Assembly: GCA_009728235.1 (NCBI GenBank)
Contig: WNZI01000006.1
Location: 1 to 64,000, forward strand
From: Vibrio cholerae
GTDB lineage: Bacteria > Actinomycetota > Actinomycetes > Actinomycetales > Micrococcaceae
DNA: 64,000 bases
Direction of reading: 5' to 3'
Part shown: piece after piece, positions 27,019 through 37,457 of the stretch
Numbering within the stretch: position 1 is the stretch's first letter
How the letters are laid out: each line of letters begins with the position of its first letter
Program-made: the position numbers and the translations under genes
The notes under the pieces: generated by a model
Databases searched by the model: none
What the model was told of the DNA's origin: nothing
What the model saw: only the letters and a program-made list of their open reading frames with translations

Positions 27019-28533
27019 GTGGATATACAACTTCTTCTGGCGCTGGTACTGGGGATCGCCACCATCATCGTCCTGGTGCTCAAAACGCGCCTCGACGCCT
27101 TCGTAGCCCTGTTGATCGCGGCCCTCGTCACGGGTCTCGTGGCAGGCCAGGCACCTCTCGACATCGTCTCGTCCATCACCACCGGTTTCGGCAACACCCT
27201 CGCGTCCATCGGCATCGTCATCGGCCTCGGCGTCGGGATCGGCAAGATCCTCGAGGTCTCCGGCGCGGCCAACGCCCTCGCCCTCGCGTTCCTCAGGCTC
27301 TTCGGCAAGGGTCGCGAGCCCTGGGCCCTCGGCAGCGTCGGAGCCCTGGTCTCCATCCCCGTGTTCTGCGACTCGGGCTACGTCATCATGAACCCGCTGG
27401 CCCGCTCCATCGCCCGCGTCAAGCGCGCCGGCTACATCACGCTCGCCCTCGCCCTGGGCTGCGGCATGACGCTGACCCACCACCTCGTGCCACCCACGCC
27501 CGGTCCGCTCGCCGTCGCCGGCATCCTCGGCGCCGACCTCGGGGCCCTCATCCTGACCGGCCTCATCTTCACCGTGCTGCTGCTGCCCATCGTGGTGTTC
27601 TACGCGAAGTGGATAGGTCCGAAGATCGAACCGTCCATGTCGCAGCAGGTGCGCGAGACCGTGTACGGGACCGCTACGGCCGCCGGACAGGGCCGCACCG
27701 GCACCGCGCTCGCGAGCCGTCCCACCGGTGACTCGGTCGGCAGTTCGGCTGCAGGGACAGAGCACGACGACGACATCCCGGCGGATCCCGCCGTCGACCT
27801 CGGCACCCCGCCCCCCGGAGCCAAACCCCATAAGGTCGGCGCCTTCGTGGCGTCCCTGCCCCTGCTGGTCCCCCTCCTGCTGATCATCCTCAACACGGTC
27901 AGTGGCGCGATCGACCAGAGCAACCAGGGCGTGGTGGGCGCCGCTGCCGGTGAGTACACGCCGTCCGCATGGGCCGTGCCGCTGGCCTTCGTCGGCAACC
28001 CGGTGGTCGCGCTCGTCATCGGCGTGATCCTGGCGGTCTACACGCTGCTGCCCCGCTGGACGCCGCGCACCAAGGTGCAGGGCTGGTTCGCCGAGGCCGC
28101 TGCGTCGGCCGGTCTGATCCTGCTCATCACCGGTGCCGGTGGAGCGCTGGGGCAGGTGCTGCGCAGCTCAGGCGTCGGTGACGCCCTCGCCGAGGCCATC
28201 GCCGGGACACCGCTGCCCGCGTTCCTCGTGCCGTTCCTGATCGCGACGCTCGTGCGCATCGCCCAGGGCTCGGGAACGGTCGCCATGATCACCGCCGCTT
28301 CCGTGACCGCACCGCTCGTCGGGTCACTGGGCATCGACCCCGTGGTCGCCGCGATGGCGTGCACCGCCGGGTCCATGGTGTTCAGCTACTTCAACGATTC
28401 CTACTTCTGGGTGGTCACGCGCTTCGCGGGGCTCGAGGGGACGGCCGCCCTGCGCGGCTGGTCGGGGATCACGACGGCGGTCTGGGCCGGGTCCATCCCG
28501 CTGCTCTTCATCGCGAACGCCATCCTCGGCTGA
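27019..28533 (+). CDS. GntP family sugar-acid permease
   Basis: Membrane symporter of 504 residues in the gluconate:H+ symporter family. Diagnostic pieces are GFGNTLASIGIVIGLGVGIG, SIPVFCDSGYVIMNPLARSI and TLTHHLVPPTPGPLAVAGIL. The start is GTG 27019 behind AAGGAG; the same frame is open far upstream but that part is antisense to gntR and the SDR. A hydrophilic insert of ~60 residues sits in the central cytoplasmic loop. It imports gluconate, glycerate or a related acid for the SDR pathway opposite. Confidence 0.92.
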   Translation: MDIQLLLALVLGIATIIVLVLKTRLDAFVALLIAALVTGLVAGQAPLDIVSSITTGFGNTLASIGIVIGLGVGIGKILEVSGAANALALAFLRLFGKGREPWALGSVGALVSIPVFCDSGYVIMNPLARSIARVKRAGYITLALALGCGMTLTHHLVPPTPGPLAVAGILGADLGALILTGLIFTVLLLPIVVFYAKWIGPKIEPSMSQQVRETVYGTATAAGQGRTGTALASRPTGDSVGSSAAGTEHDDDIPADPAVDLGTPPPGAKPHKVGAFVASLPLLVPLLLIILNTVSGAIDQSNQGVVGAAAGEYTPSAWAVPLAFVGNPVVALVIGVILAVYTLLPRWTPRTKVQGWFAEAAASAGLILLITGAGGALGQVLRSSGVGDALAEAIAGTPLPAFLVPFLIATLVRIAQGSGTVAMITAASVTAPLVGSLGIDPVVAAMACTAGSMVFSYFNDSYFWVVTRFAGLEGTAALRGWSGITTAVWAGSIPLLFIANAILG

Positions 28534-28550
28534 CGCCTGCCCACTCCCAC

Positions 28551-28586
28551 GAAAGGCCGTCCCCGCTGGTGCGGGGGCGGCCTTTC
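28551..28586 (+). terminator. Hairpin terminator after gntP
   Basis: GAAAGGCCGTCCCCGC (28551-28566) pairs with 28571-28586 around a TGGT loop (one G-T pair), 17 bases past the gntP stop. It lies between the convergent gntP and DsbA-like genes. Confidence 0.85.
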
Positions 28587-28616
28587 TCCTGTCCGGGCGT
28601 CGGGGGGCCGCGGCAG

Positions 28617-29336
28617 CTACTTCTTCGTCCGGCGGCTCCCGCCGTGCCAGTCCTCCTGCAGGCCGGCCTCGCCGTCGTCGACACCGAAGCTGCGCAGCTG
28701 CGGGCGTTCGCGCAGGCTCCGCTTCAGTTCGGCGAATCCGGGGAAGCGTGCCAGGCCCACCACGTGGTCCCACAGCTCGACGGCGTGGCCGGGCTCAGGC
28801 AGGCGGCTGATCACGGGGCCGAAGAAGGCCACGCCCTCCGGTGGGTCGACGTGGATGATCGGCGTGCCGACATCCCTCCCCGTCAGCGAGAGTGCTTCGT
28901 CCGTCTCGGCCTGGATGACGGCGTCGAACGAGGCGTCCTCCAGGGCGTCGGCGAGTGCCGCGGGCAGCCCGGCCTCGACGAGGATCGGCGCCAGGAACTC
29001 CACCGTGCCGCGGTGCCCGCCGTCGGAGTCGTCCTGCTGCGTGTCGAAGATGCGGGTGCCGAGCCGCTCGTACAGGCGGGCGACGGCGTCGGGACCGTGC
29101 TCGTCCCGGGTGCGCGCTGCCACCCGGAGCAGGCGGAGCCCTGCGGTGTGGCCCGCTTCGTAGCCGGCGGGGAAGTGGGCGTCGTAGTCGACGGAGCTGT
29201 TGAGCAGGCGCAGCGAGATGAACCTCCACTCCACGGAGTAGTCACGCTGTTCCGCGACCATGCGCACCCACCTGCTGGTCATCCAGGCGAACGGGCAGAC
29301 GGGGTCGAAGTAGAACCTGAGATCGGGGGAGGTCAT
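28617..29336 (-). CDS. DsbA-family protein, mycothiol-dependent nitroreductase-like
   Basis: A 239-residue thioredoxin-fold protein with an alpha-helical insert, related to mycobacterial Rv2466c. The active site FDPVCPFAW keeps the first Cys but has Ala where the resolving Cys would be (CPFA rather than CPWC), so it would work by a monothiol mechanism with mycothiol. Other conserved pieces are TSRWVRMVAEQRDYSVEWRF and VGTPIIHVDPPEGVAFFGPV, the latter holding the cis-Pro loop. Cytoplasmic; likely function is reduction of electrophiles or peroxides. Single gene with its own start. Confidence 0.83.
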   Translation of the reverse strand: MTSPDLRFYFDPVCPFAWMTSRWVRMVAEQRDYSVEWRFISLRLLNSSVDYDAHFPAGYEAGHTAGLRLLRVAARTRDEHGPDAVARLYERLGTRIFDTQQDDSDGGHRGTVEFLAPILVEAGLPAALADALEDASFDAVIQAETDEALSLTGRDVGTPIIHVDPPEGVAFFGPVISRLPEPGHAVELWDHVVGLARFPGFAELKRSLRERPQLRSFGVDDGEAGLQEDWHGGSRRTKK

Positions 29337-29467
29337 GGCCTCACGCTAGGGACCGTGCGGTGGCGGGGTCAAGGTCAGAGCCCGGGCGAGCACGGTCCGG
29401 AGCCGGAACGACGACGGCCCGCCTGCTGGCGAACGGGCGCAGCAGGCGGGGCGGGGATCGGGCGGGC

Positions 29468-30250
29468 CTAGGAGGTCTGGATGTCCTTGGTGCCGTAGTC
29501 GAACCGGAAGGTGACCGAGGTGTCCGTCAGCAGGTGCAGCTCGTGGTTGTCGCCGTCGCGCACGCCGAACCGGCCGTAGTTCTCGTCCCACGAGCCGTTG
29601 ACCAGGATCTTGAACTGGTAGGTGCCGGCGGGGAGCTGGAGGGTCCGCTTCCAGGTGGTCTCGGTCGGCTCCCAGTCGAACTGCAGTTCACGGAGGTCGG
29701 TGCTCCAGTGGCCGGCCTCGCCGAACAGCGGGTCGAAGTCGCCGGAGAGGGCCACGGACTGCGGCTGGTCCTGCCACGCCTCGTCCGCGGGCGTTTCGGT
29801 CGGCGTCTGCTCGGGAGCGGTGTCGGGAGAGACCTCGAGGGTCGGTGCGACGTCCGGCGGCGTCGGGTCCTCGGCCGGCGTCTCGACCAGTGTCGCCATC
29901 GACTCGTCGGGAGCGGAATCCTCGGCCTGGTCGGCCTGCGCCTCCTCGCCCAGCTGCTCCGGCGATGCAGGTGCGTGTGCAGGCGCGTCGACGGGAGCAT
30001 CGGGTGCTGCCTCGGGGACGGGCGCTCCGCTGATCATGGCGTTGACGAAGGAGTCCGGGTCCGGGAAAGCCTTCACCGCCCGGATGCCTTCCTCGGTCGC
30101 GGTCCAGCCGCTGCGGCCCTTGACCAGCCAGCCGGCCTTGACGAGCTTCGACGTCGCCGTCGTGAGCGTCTTGAAACCGCGGGGTACACCGCCCGAGAGG
30201 AGCTCGGATTCCTTGTCGTCGAACGGGACGTCCGCGACCGCCTGTGCCAT
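29468..30250 (-). CDS. Winged-helix plus X25 (pullulanase-associated) domain protein
   Basis: The N-terminal ~75 residues look like a winged-helix module (GVPRGFKTLTTATSKLVKAGW). A long Pro/Glu/Ala/Thr linker (~80-160) follows. The last ~95 residues are an X25/BaPul-like beta-sandwich: SVALSGDFDPLFGEAGHWST, WKRTLQLPAGTYQFKILVNG, SWDENYGRFG. It resembles proteins annotated as glycosidases in Arthrobacter, but no catalytic domain is present. ATG 30250 is the first standard start. The coding pattern continues upstream in frame to an AAGGAG followed by GTC-ATC at 30352-30347, so the natural protein may be ~33 residues longer with an ATC or GTC start. There is no signal peptide. Confidence 0.7.
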   Translation of the reverse strand: MAQAVADVPFDDKESELLSGGVPRGFKTLTTATSKLVKAGWLVKGRSGWTATEEGIRAVKAFPDPDSFVNAMISGAPVPEAAPDAPVDAPAHAPASPEQLGEEAQADQAEDSAPDESMATLVETPAEDPTPPDVAPTLEVSPDTAPEQTPTETPADEAWQDQPQSVALSGDFDPLFGEAGHWSTDLRELQFDWEPTETTWKRTLQLPAGTYQFKILVNGSWDENYGRFGVRDGDNHELHLLTDTSVTFRFDYGTKDIQTS

Positions 30251-30445
30251 CAGCTGACTGGGTGCGACGGCGGTGCCGGCCGCCTGCTGATCGGCCAGCA
30301 GTGCGAGGGTGGTGCGCAGTCGCGCGTTGGTGCGATTCCGGGGGGTGATGACGGACTCCTTCGTGGACGGGACGATGACAGCGCACCCATTTTATCGGAG
30401 CCGTGCGGGTTTCCCGAGGATCGCAATCGCCCGAAAGGAAATGGA

Positions 30446-31545
30446 TTATCGGTCGAAGGGCGGGATGACCTTCGTGGCGGCCAGTTCGTCGAAGAGCTTC
30501 AGGAACCTGTCCTCGGTGTCGAGGCAGTCGGCGAACCCGTGCTGGCGCGCCTTGATGGTCGAGGTGACGTTGTCGAACTCCGAGCGGAAGAGGAAGTCAC
30601 CGAAGGACCAGCCGGCCAGGTCCTCGAAGGCCGTGGGGACCAGACCGTGCGTCGTGACCAGCTGCTGCCACAGGTCCTGGTGCAGGGGCATCGCCTCGGC
30701 GAGCACCACGGGCTGCGGCTCGGCGTACTCCATCCCGAGGTGGCGGGCGAATGCCGGCCACAGGTGGCGCCACCGGATCTGGTCGCCGTTGGTGATGTTG
30801 TACACCTGGCCGGCAGCCCGCGGCTCCGCACCGGCCCACACCGTGGCCCGTGCCAGCAGCGACGCGTCGGTCACCTGGTACAGGGCGTCGTACGCGGCGT
30901 GGGTGCCGGGGAACCGCAGGGGCTGCCCGAGTGCCCGGCAGATGCTGGCGTAGACGGCGATGACCATCAGGATGTTCATCGGGTTCCCGACGGCGTATCC
31001 CACCACGCCCTCGGGCCGCAGCATCGTCGCCTCGAAGCCGCTGCGCGAGGCGGCAGCGCGGAGGATGTCCTCCTGCTCGTAGTAGAAGTTCGGCTGGACC
31101 AGCGCGGATCGCGCTCCTTGGCGGGGGTGTTGAAGTAGCCCAGGTGAGCGCCGTAGGCCTTCCCGCCCTGGTACAGGGTGACGTGGCGCAGCGGAGCACC
31201 GGCGTCCTCGAGGCCCTGCAGGGCATTCGTCAGCAGGGCCGAGTTGACCTCGATCTGCTCCCGCGTGGTGGGACGCTCGATGTAGGCGCCGAACACCAGG
31301 TGCGTGGTGTCCGCGGCGGACGCAAGACCGGTCCGGGACGCTTCGCTGTCCAGCAGGTCGACGGGCAGGTGCTCCCAGCGCGCGCCTGCGACAGGGCGGC
31401 GGCTCAGCCCGCGGACCGACGCCCCGCGGTCGAAGTACTCGTCCGCTGCGTGCCGGCCGATGACGCCGCCCGCTCCTGCGACCAGGACCACGGGCTGCCC
31501 GCCCGCCGTCGTCGGGGGATTCGGGGTGGTGTCGGCAGTGGTCAC
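30446..31545 (-). pseudogene. NAD-dependent epimerase/dehydratase (PRISE-like extended SDR), frameshifted
   Basis: From GTG 31545, with AGGAG seven bases upstream, the protein reads VVLVAGAGGVIGRHAADEYF (GxxGxxG NAD-binding) and continues through VTLYQGGKAYGAHLGYFNTP to KERDPR. There the frame shifts by one base near 31100. The second part, LVQPNFYYEQEDIL to the end, matches the same family (progesterone 5-beta-reductase/iridoid synthase-like). Restoring one C yields 366 residues. The catalytic Lys/Tyr are in GGKAYG and NFYYEQ. The role is reduction of an activated enone; the substrate is unknown. Divergent from the doxX-like gene. Confidence 0.85.
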
Positions 31546-31701
31546 GGTAGCTCCTGCAGCAGGTGGTTCGGGCCGCGGGGGCCGCGGACACGTTCGGGTG
31601 GGTAACCTCCACGATAGCCAGCTCGCGGGGGAGCCGGACGGCCGAACGCCGGGACGCAGTCCGGTGGGAGTGCGACGTCCTCCGGTGCTAGGCTCCGCCG
31701 G

Positions 31702-32124
31702 ATGACCACCCCTGCCCGCACCTCCCTGCCCCGGATCGTCGCGCGCATCGTGCTCGGTGCCTTCCTCCTCTTCGCCGGCACGGCGCACCTGACCGTCGCC
31801 CGGGCCGAGTTCGCCGCGCAGGTCCCGGCCTGGCTGCCGCTGGACACCGACGTCGTCGTGGTCGCGTCCGGCGTCGTGGAACTGCTGCTCGGTGCCGCGC
31901 TGGTGTTCCTCGGCCGGTACCGGGTGCCCGTCGGCTGGGTGGTCGCCGCGTTCTTCGTCGCGATCTTCCCGGGCAACATCGCCCAGTACGTGGACGGCGT
32001 CAGCGCCTTCGGGCTCGACACCGACGGCGCCCGCCTCGCCCGCCTGTTCTTCCAGCCCGTGCTCGTGCTGTGGGCCCTGTGGTCCACCGGTGCGTGGCGT
32101 GACCGGGGAACCTCGCGCCCCTGA
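31702..32124 (+). CDS. DoxX-like membrane protein
   Basis: A 140-residue membrane protein with four predicted helices: the first is VARIVLGAFLLFAGTAHLTV, then VVVVASGVVELLLGAALVFL, VGWVVAAFFVAIFPGNIAQY and LFFQPVLVLWALWSTGAW. The GTAHL and PGNIAQYV segments are typical of DoxX/YphA-like quinone-reductase-related subunits. Function is unproven in this branch. It is divergent from the epimerase gene. Confidence 0.85.
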   Translation: MTTPARTSLPRIVARIVLGAFLLFAGTAHLTVARAEFAAQVPAWLPLDTDVVVVASGVVELLLGAALVFLGRYRVPVGWVVAAFFVAIFPGNIAQYVDGVSAFGLDTDGARLARLFFQPVLVLWALWSTGAWRDRGTSRP

Positions 32125-32226
32125 CCGCCCGTCGGCCGTCACCCGTACGCCTCCGCGCGTTCACGGGAACGCCATCTTCGCTTCGTAGACAGGGAGGAAC
32201 GCCCTGACCCTCGAACCGGGAGAAGC

Positions 32227-35200
32227 ATGCTCGCGTCCACTCCGTTCCACCGCACCGCCAGGAAAGGTGCCGCAGCACTGGCTGTCGCCGCCGTCACCGG
32301 CGCTTGCCTGCTGGCACTGCCGGCCGAAGCCGCCATCGTGCCCAGCCCCATCAGCTACTCGAGCGACACCGCGCCGCTCAGCCTGACCCCGATCGGCTCC
32401 TACGACAGTGGCGAGTTCGACGAGTCCGCCGCGGAGATCGTGGCCTACCACGCCGGCAGCAAGCGGCTCTTCGTGGTGAACGCCCTCGCGGGCGCCGTGG
32501 ACGTGCTCGACGTCGCAGATGCCTCCACCCCGACGAAGGTCGCCACCATCCAGGGCAACGGAGTCGCGAACTCCGTCGCCGTCCGAGCCGACGGGCTCGG
32601 TGTCATCGCGCTCGAAGCGTCAGTCAAGACCGAATCGGGATCCCTTCTCTTCTTCAACGCCGCCACCGGTGCCACCCTGGGGTCGGTGCAGGTCGGCGCC
32701 CTCCCGGACATGGTCAGCATCTCCGAGGACGGGACCCGCGCCGTCGTTGCCAACGAGGGCGAGCCGAATGACGACTACACCGTGGATCCCGAGGGTTCCA
32801 TCAGCATCGTGTCCCTGCCGACCACCCTGACTGCTCCCGCACAGGATGCCGTCCGCACCGCGGGTTTCGGCGCGTTCGAGGCGGGCGGAAGCAAGGTGCT
32901 GGCCGACGGCGTCCGGATCTTCGCGGGACTCCCGAACTCCACCCGGCCGGTCTCGGAAGGACTCGAGCCGGAATACATCGCGATCGACGGCGACACCGCC
33001 TATGCCACGCTGCAGGAGGCGAACGCCGTCGCCGTCGTCGACCTCGCCTCCGCCACCGTGACCGACATCTGGCCGCTCGGCGCGAAGGACCACGGCCTGC
33101 CGGGCAACGGCCTGGACGCCTCGGACAGGGACGGTGGGATCAACATCCGCACCTTCCCGGGCCTCAAGGGCCTGTACATGCCGGACGCGATGAGCTCCTA
33201 CACGGCCGGCGGGCGGACCTATCTGGTCACCGCGAATGAGGGCGACGCCCGCGAGTGGGGCAGCTACGTCGAAGGAGCCCGGGTCAAGGACCTCGGGACG
33301 AAGGATCGGAAGCCGCTGTGCGCCGACAGCCCCCTGGCAGGGCTGACCGGGGACGCCGATCTCGGCCGCCTGAACATCAGCACCGCCAGCGGGCTCACCG
33401 CTGACGGCTGCTACGGCGAGCTGTACGCGTTCGGTGCCCGTTCCTTCTCCATCTGGGACACCACCGGACAGCAGGTCTTCGACTCCGGTGAGGACTTCGA
33501 GCAGATCATCGCTGCAGCGAGCCCTGAATTCTTCAACTCCAACCACTCGGAGTCGAACCTCGAGGGCCGCAGCGACGACAAGGGACCCGAGCCGGAGGGA
33601 GTCGCCATCGGCCAGGTGGGCGGACGCACCTACGCGTTCATCGGCTTCGAGCGCGTGGGCGGCATCGCGGTCTACGACATCACGGACCCCGCGGCCAGCA
33701 CCTTCGTCACCTACGTGAACAACCGGAACTTCGCCGAGTCCGTGGAGGACGGCGGCGACCTGGCGCTCGCGGGCGACCTCGGGCCCGAGGGCCTCGCATT
33801 CATTCCCGCGGACGGCTCCCCGACGGGCGAGCCGATGCTCGCCGTCGGTAACGAGGTGTCCGGGACGACGACGCTCTTCGGCATCAACGACCTCACCGCA
33901 GCTCCGACGACCACCGTCCAGGTGCTCGGCATCAACGACTTCCACGGACACATCGAGGCGAACGGTGCCGAAGCCGGCGCTGCCGTCCTCGCCGGGGCTG
34001 TCGACGAACTGACGGCGGAGAACCCCAACACGCTGCTCGTCTCCGCCGGCGACAACATCGGTGCCTCGACGTTCACCTCGTTCATCGCCGATGACACCCC
34101 CACCATCGATGCCCTGAGGGAAGCGGGACTCGATGTCTCCGCCGTCGGGAACCACGAGTTCGACCGTGGGTTCGCCGACCTGACGGACCGCGTGCTCCCG
34201 GGATTCGGCGGCACCGAGTTCGGCCTCGGAGCCAATGTGTACAGGGCAGGGACGGACGAGCCGGCGCTGGACGAGTACTACATCGAAGAGGTGGACGGCG
34301 TGCGCGTGGGTTTCATCGGCACCGTCACCGAGTCCACGCCGTCAGCGGTCTCACCCGCCGGCATCGCCGGGCTCGAGTTCGGCAGCCAGCTCGAAGCCGC
34401 GAACCGCGTGGCGCAGCAGCTGAAGGACGGCGACGACGCCAATGGTGAGGCCGACGTCCTGGTGCTGCTCGCCCATGACGGCTCGGAGACCGCGGAGTGC
34501 GCCACGATCGCCACGGAGGCGACGGCGTACGGCGAGCTCGTACGTGGTGCCGATGCCGGGATCGACGCCATCCTCTCCGGCCACACCCACCAGCAGTACA
34601 ACTGCTCGTTCCCCGTGGCCGGCTGGGACGGCGGACGCGAGCGTCCCGTGCTGCAGTCGGGACAGTACGGCACCACGCTGGACCAGCTGCAGATCGAGGT
34701 GGACCGGGCCGACGGGTCCGTCGTGTCGGTCTCGTCCGCACTGCTGCCGCTGACCGAGGAGGTTGCCAAGGACGAGTTCGAGGCCCTGTACCCGGCGAAC
34801 GAGGCAGTCGCGACGATCGTCGCGGATGCCGTCGCGGCAGCCGAGGTGGAGGGCGCCGTGCAGGTTGGGTCCATCACCGCCGACATCCTGCGCGGCGGCA
34901 CCAACGGCTCCGACCGCGGCGTGGAGTCCTCCCTCGGGAACCTGGTGGCGGACATGCAGCTGTGGGCGACGTCGAACGAGGACTTCGCCGGCGAGCCCGC
35001 GCAGATCGCCCTGATGAACCCCGGGGGACTGCGCGCCGACCTGCTGTACGGCGAGGACGGCGTGGTGACCTACAAGGAGGTGGCCACGGTGCAGCCCTTC
35101 GCCAACACGCTGTTCACCATGGACCTCACCGGGGCGCAGCTCAAGCAGGTGCTGGAGGAGCAGTGGCAGCCGGAGGGATCGTCGCGTTCGAAGCTGCACC

Positions 35201-35813
35201 TCGGCATCTCGGAGGGCTTCGGCTACGAGTACGATCCGGCTGCGGCCCGCGGCGAGCACATCCTCTCGATGAGCTTCGAGGGCCGGCCGATCACCGCCGA
35301 CCAGACGTTCCGGGTGACGACCAACTCGTTCCTCGCGACCGGCGGCGACAACTTCGGCACGCTCATCGAGGGCACCAACCGGGCCGACACCGGCCAGGCC
35401 GACCTCGCGGCGACCGTCGGGTACTTCGAGGAGTTCAAGGTCGTGGAGCCGGCACCGCTGGGCCGGGCGGCTGCCGCGGCCGAGCCCGGGCCGACGCCTC
35501 CGACCGACGAGCCGACGGACCAGCCGACCGACGAGCCGACGGACCAGCCGACGGACGAGCCGACGGATCAGCCGACGGATCAGCCGACGGATCAGCCGAC
35601 GGACGAGCCGACCGAGACTCCGATTGCCGGCGGCGGGTTCGGCGCTCCGGTGGTGGATCCGACGACGGCGGCTTCTTCAGCCCGGGCGGCAGCCTGGCGC
35701 AGACCGGCGCCAATGTGCTGCTGATCGCCGGGGCCGGCGTGGTGCTCGCACTGCTCGGTGGAGCGCTGCTGCTGTTCCGGCGTCGCCAGCACGCGGGGGA
35801 CATCGAAAGCTGA
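32227..35813 (+). pseudogene. Cell-wall-anchored choice-of-anchor I / 5'-nucleotidase, frameshifted before the sorting signal
   Basis: A very large exported protein, 1195 residues when repaired. A signal peptide (residues 1-35) precedes a choice-of-anchor I beta-propeller (to ~555; GDAREWGSY, EPEGVAIGQVGGRTYAFIGF). The metallophosphatase is at ~565-850 (GINDFHGHIEANG, SAGDNIGAS, VGNHEFDRG, ILSGHTHQQYN) and the 5'-nucleotidase C domain at ~860-1080. A Pro-Thr-Asp repeat spacer then leads to the wall. Near 35648 one base is missing; the next frame supplies GGSLAQTGANVLLIAGAG, a sortase signal (LAQTG), membrane helix and RRRQ tail. As sequenced, the product would lose its anchor and be secreted. 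It scavenges nucleotides/phosphate outside the cell. Confidence 0.9.
35500..35607 (+). repeat. 12-bp tandem repeat coding P-T-D-(E/Q)
   Basis: Nine tandem copies of a 12-base unit (CCGACGGAYSAG) encode PTDE/PTDQ tetrapeptides, the wall-spanning spacer between the nucleotidase and its sorting signal. Copy number is expected to vary between strains. Confidence 0.9.
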
Positions 35814-35828
35814 TCCGACGCTCGAATG

Positions 35829-35867
35829 ACAGGATCCCCCGACGCGCGGTGCGTCGTGGGATCCTGT
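35829..35867. terminator. Terminator between convergent nucleotidase and symporter genes
   Basis: ACAGGATCCC (35829-35838) pairs with GGGATCCTGT (35858-35867); an inner GACGC/GCGTC stem lengthens the hairpin, and TGTTGG follows. It serves both convergent genes. Confidence 0.85.
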
Positions 35868-35903
35868 TGTTGGAGGAGATATCGAAGTTCGGGTAGAGCC
35901 GAC

Positions 35904-37333
35904 CTACGTGGACTGCACCGGTACGTCTTCGGTTGCCCGGTCCTGCTCCATCGGCGTCGCGTTGCGGGTCACCAGGCTGACGATCACCAGTGCGGCCACC
36001 GCGAGCGGAAGAGCGACGACGACGGCGTTGATGTCCGCTGACCTGCCGGTGGACTCCCACGCGACGGTGACGACGCCACCGACCACCATGCCGGCGATGG
36101 CACCCCACGACGTCGCGCGCTTCCAGAACAGTGCAGCGAGGACCACGGGCGTGATGGCCACGCCGTACATCGTGTAGGCGTACATCTGCAGCGCGAGGAC
36201 GCTCGGGAAGAACTGACCGAGGACGTAGGCGAAGACGGTGACGGCGAGCACCGCCCACCGGCCGAGCTTGAGCGCCCTTCGCGGATCGTTCGAGGTGCCG
36301 CGGCGCTGGAGCACGAGGTCGTAGACGATGTTCCCGGAGCAGGTCAGCAGGTAGGACGAGCCCGTGGTGACAATCAGGGCGAAGGCTCCGGCGAGCAGGA
36401 GTCCGCCGATGCCGAGGGGCACGAGGTCGGTGCCGGCGAGCCCGAGGATCGCCTGGCCGGGCTCGATGTCGGGGAGCAGGAAGGAGGAGGACGACGCCAG
36501 CAGGATGATGGTGCCGAGGAGGAGGACCGCGCCGCCGAAGAAGCCGATCGTCGCCTTGCGGGCCGTGCCCTCGTCCCGGCCGGAGGCCAGGCGCTGGTGC
36601 ATGTTCTGGTCACCGAGGATCAGGAGGAACAGGGGCAGGAAGTATCCGAGCAGCTGCACGGGTGTCAGGGTGCCCGTCAGTGAGGCGAGGGCGGGGTCGA
36701 GGCGGTCCACGTACCCGCCGATCCCGCGACGTCGGCGATGAACACGACAGCCAGGGTGCCCACCAGGGCCACCACGATGACGATGACGGAGATGAAGTCC
36801 GTCCAGGCCACCGACTTCAGGCCTCCGCCGAGGGCGAGGAAGGTGATGAGGATGGCCGCCACGACGGTTCCCTGTGCCGGGCTCAGGGGAGTGATGATGC
36901 TGAGGATGGAGCCGGCTCCGGTGAACTGGTAGGCCGTGATGCCGACGAAGGCCACGAGGATGATCACCGTGGCGATGACGCGGACGGGCTTTCCGAAGCG
37001 GACCTCGAGCATCTCGGGAATCGTGTGGTGGGAGAGCCGGCGTACTTTCGTCGCCATGAAGTAGAGGCAGACGATGCCCACTACGGTGCCCGCGAAGAAG
37101 AAGATGCCGGCCACGGGGCCGTACGTGTAGACGAAGCTCGCACCGCCGATGATCGATCCTGAACCGACGAAGGTGGCCAGCAGGGTGCCGGCCAGCACGG
37201 GCGCGGGAAGGGACCGGCCCGCCAGCATGAAGTCATCGCCGCTGGAGACGTTCTTCGCGCGACTGAACCAGGCCCCGATCAGGACCATGAGCACGATGTA
37301 GCCCACGAGGATGAGGACGTGCACGGGTTGCAT
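35904..37333 (-). pseudogene. Sodium:solute symporter (SSS family), frameshifted
   Basis: Two frames make one protein of about 476 residues. The N-terminal part (37333-36715) has six helices and the SSS signature GDDFMLAGRSLPAPVLAGTL. It shifts near 36715; restoring one G joins GSAG(G) to YVDRLDPALASLTG. The C-terminal part carries LPLFLLILGDQNMHQRLASG, the helix-7 region conserved in the family, and GGLLLAGAFALIVTTGSSYL. Thirteen helices are expected. Its upstream region bears a palindrome (37407) matching one before the amidohydrolase, so it is likely an RpiR-controlled importer for the amidohydrolase substrate. Confidence 0.87.
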
Positions 37334-37406
37334 GGGAGGAACCTTCCACTGATGCCCGGCCGGGACGCCGATGCTTCAGAGAAGTCTGGTGTGAGCCAGC
37401 TCGCAT

Positions 37407-37422
37407 TGCAATAGCTGTTGCA
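37407..37422. promoter_or_regulatory. RpiR-type operator upstream of the symporter gene
   Basis: TGCAATAGCTGTTGCA is an inverted repeat TGCAA-N6-TTGCA. It lies between rpiR (ending 37458) and the symporter start (37333). The same arrangement recurs at 38317, which identifies it as a shared operator. Confidence 0.7.
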
Positions 37423-37457
37423 CAACTTCACGCAACCGAAACACGCACGGAGCCGGA

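Noticed and set aside
35500-35607. Tandem repeat considered as a CRISPR array
   Set aside because: Units are 12 bases without spacers, and they encode a regular PTDE/PTDQ peptide in frame.
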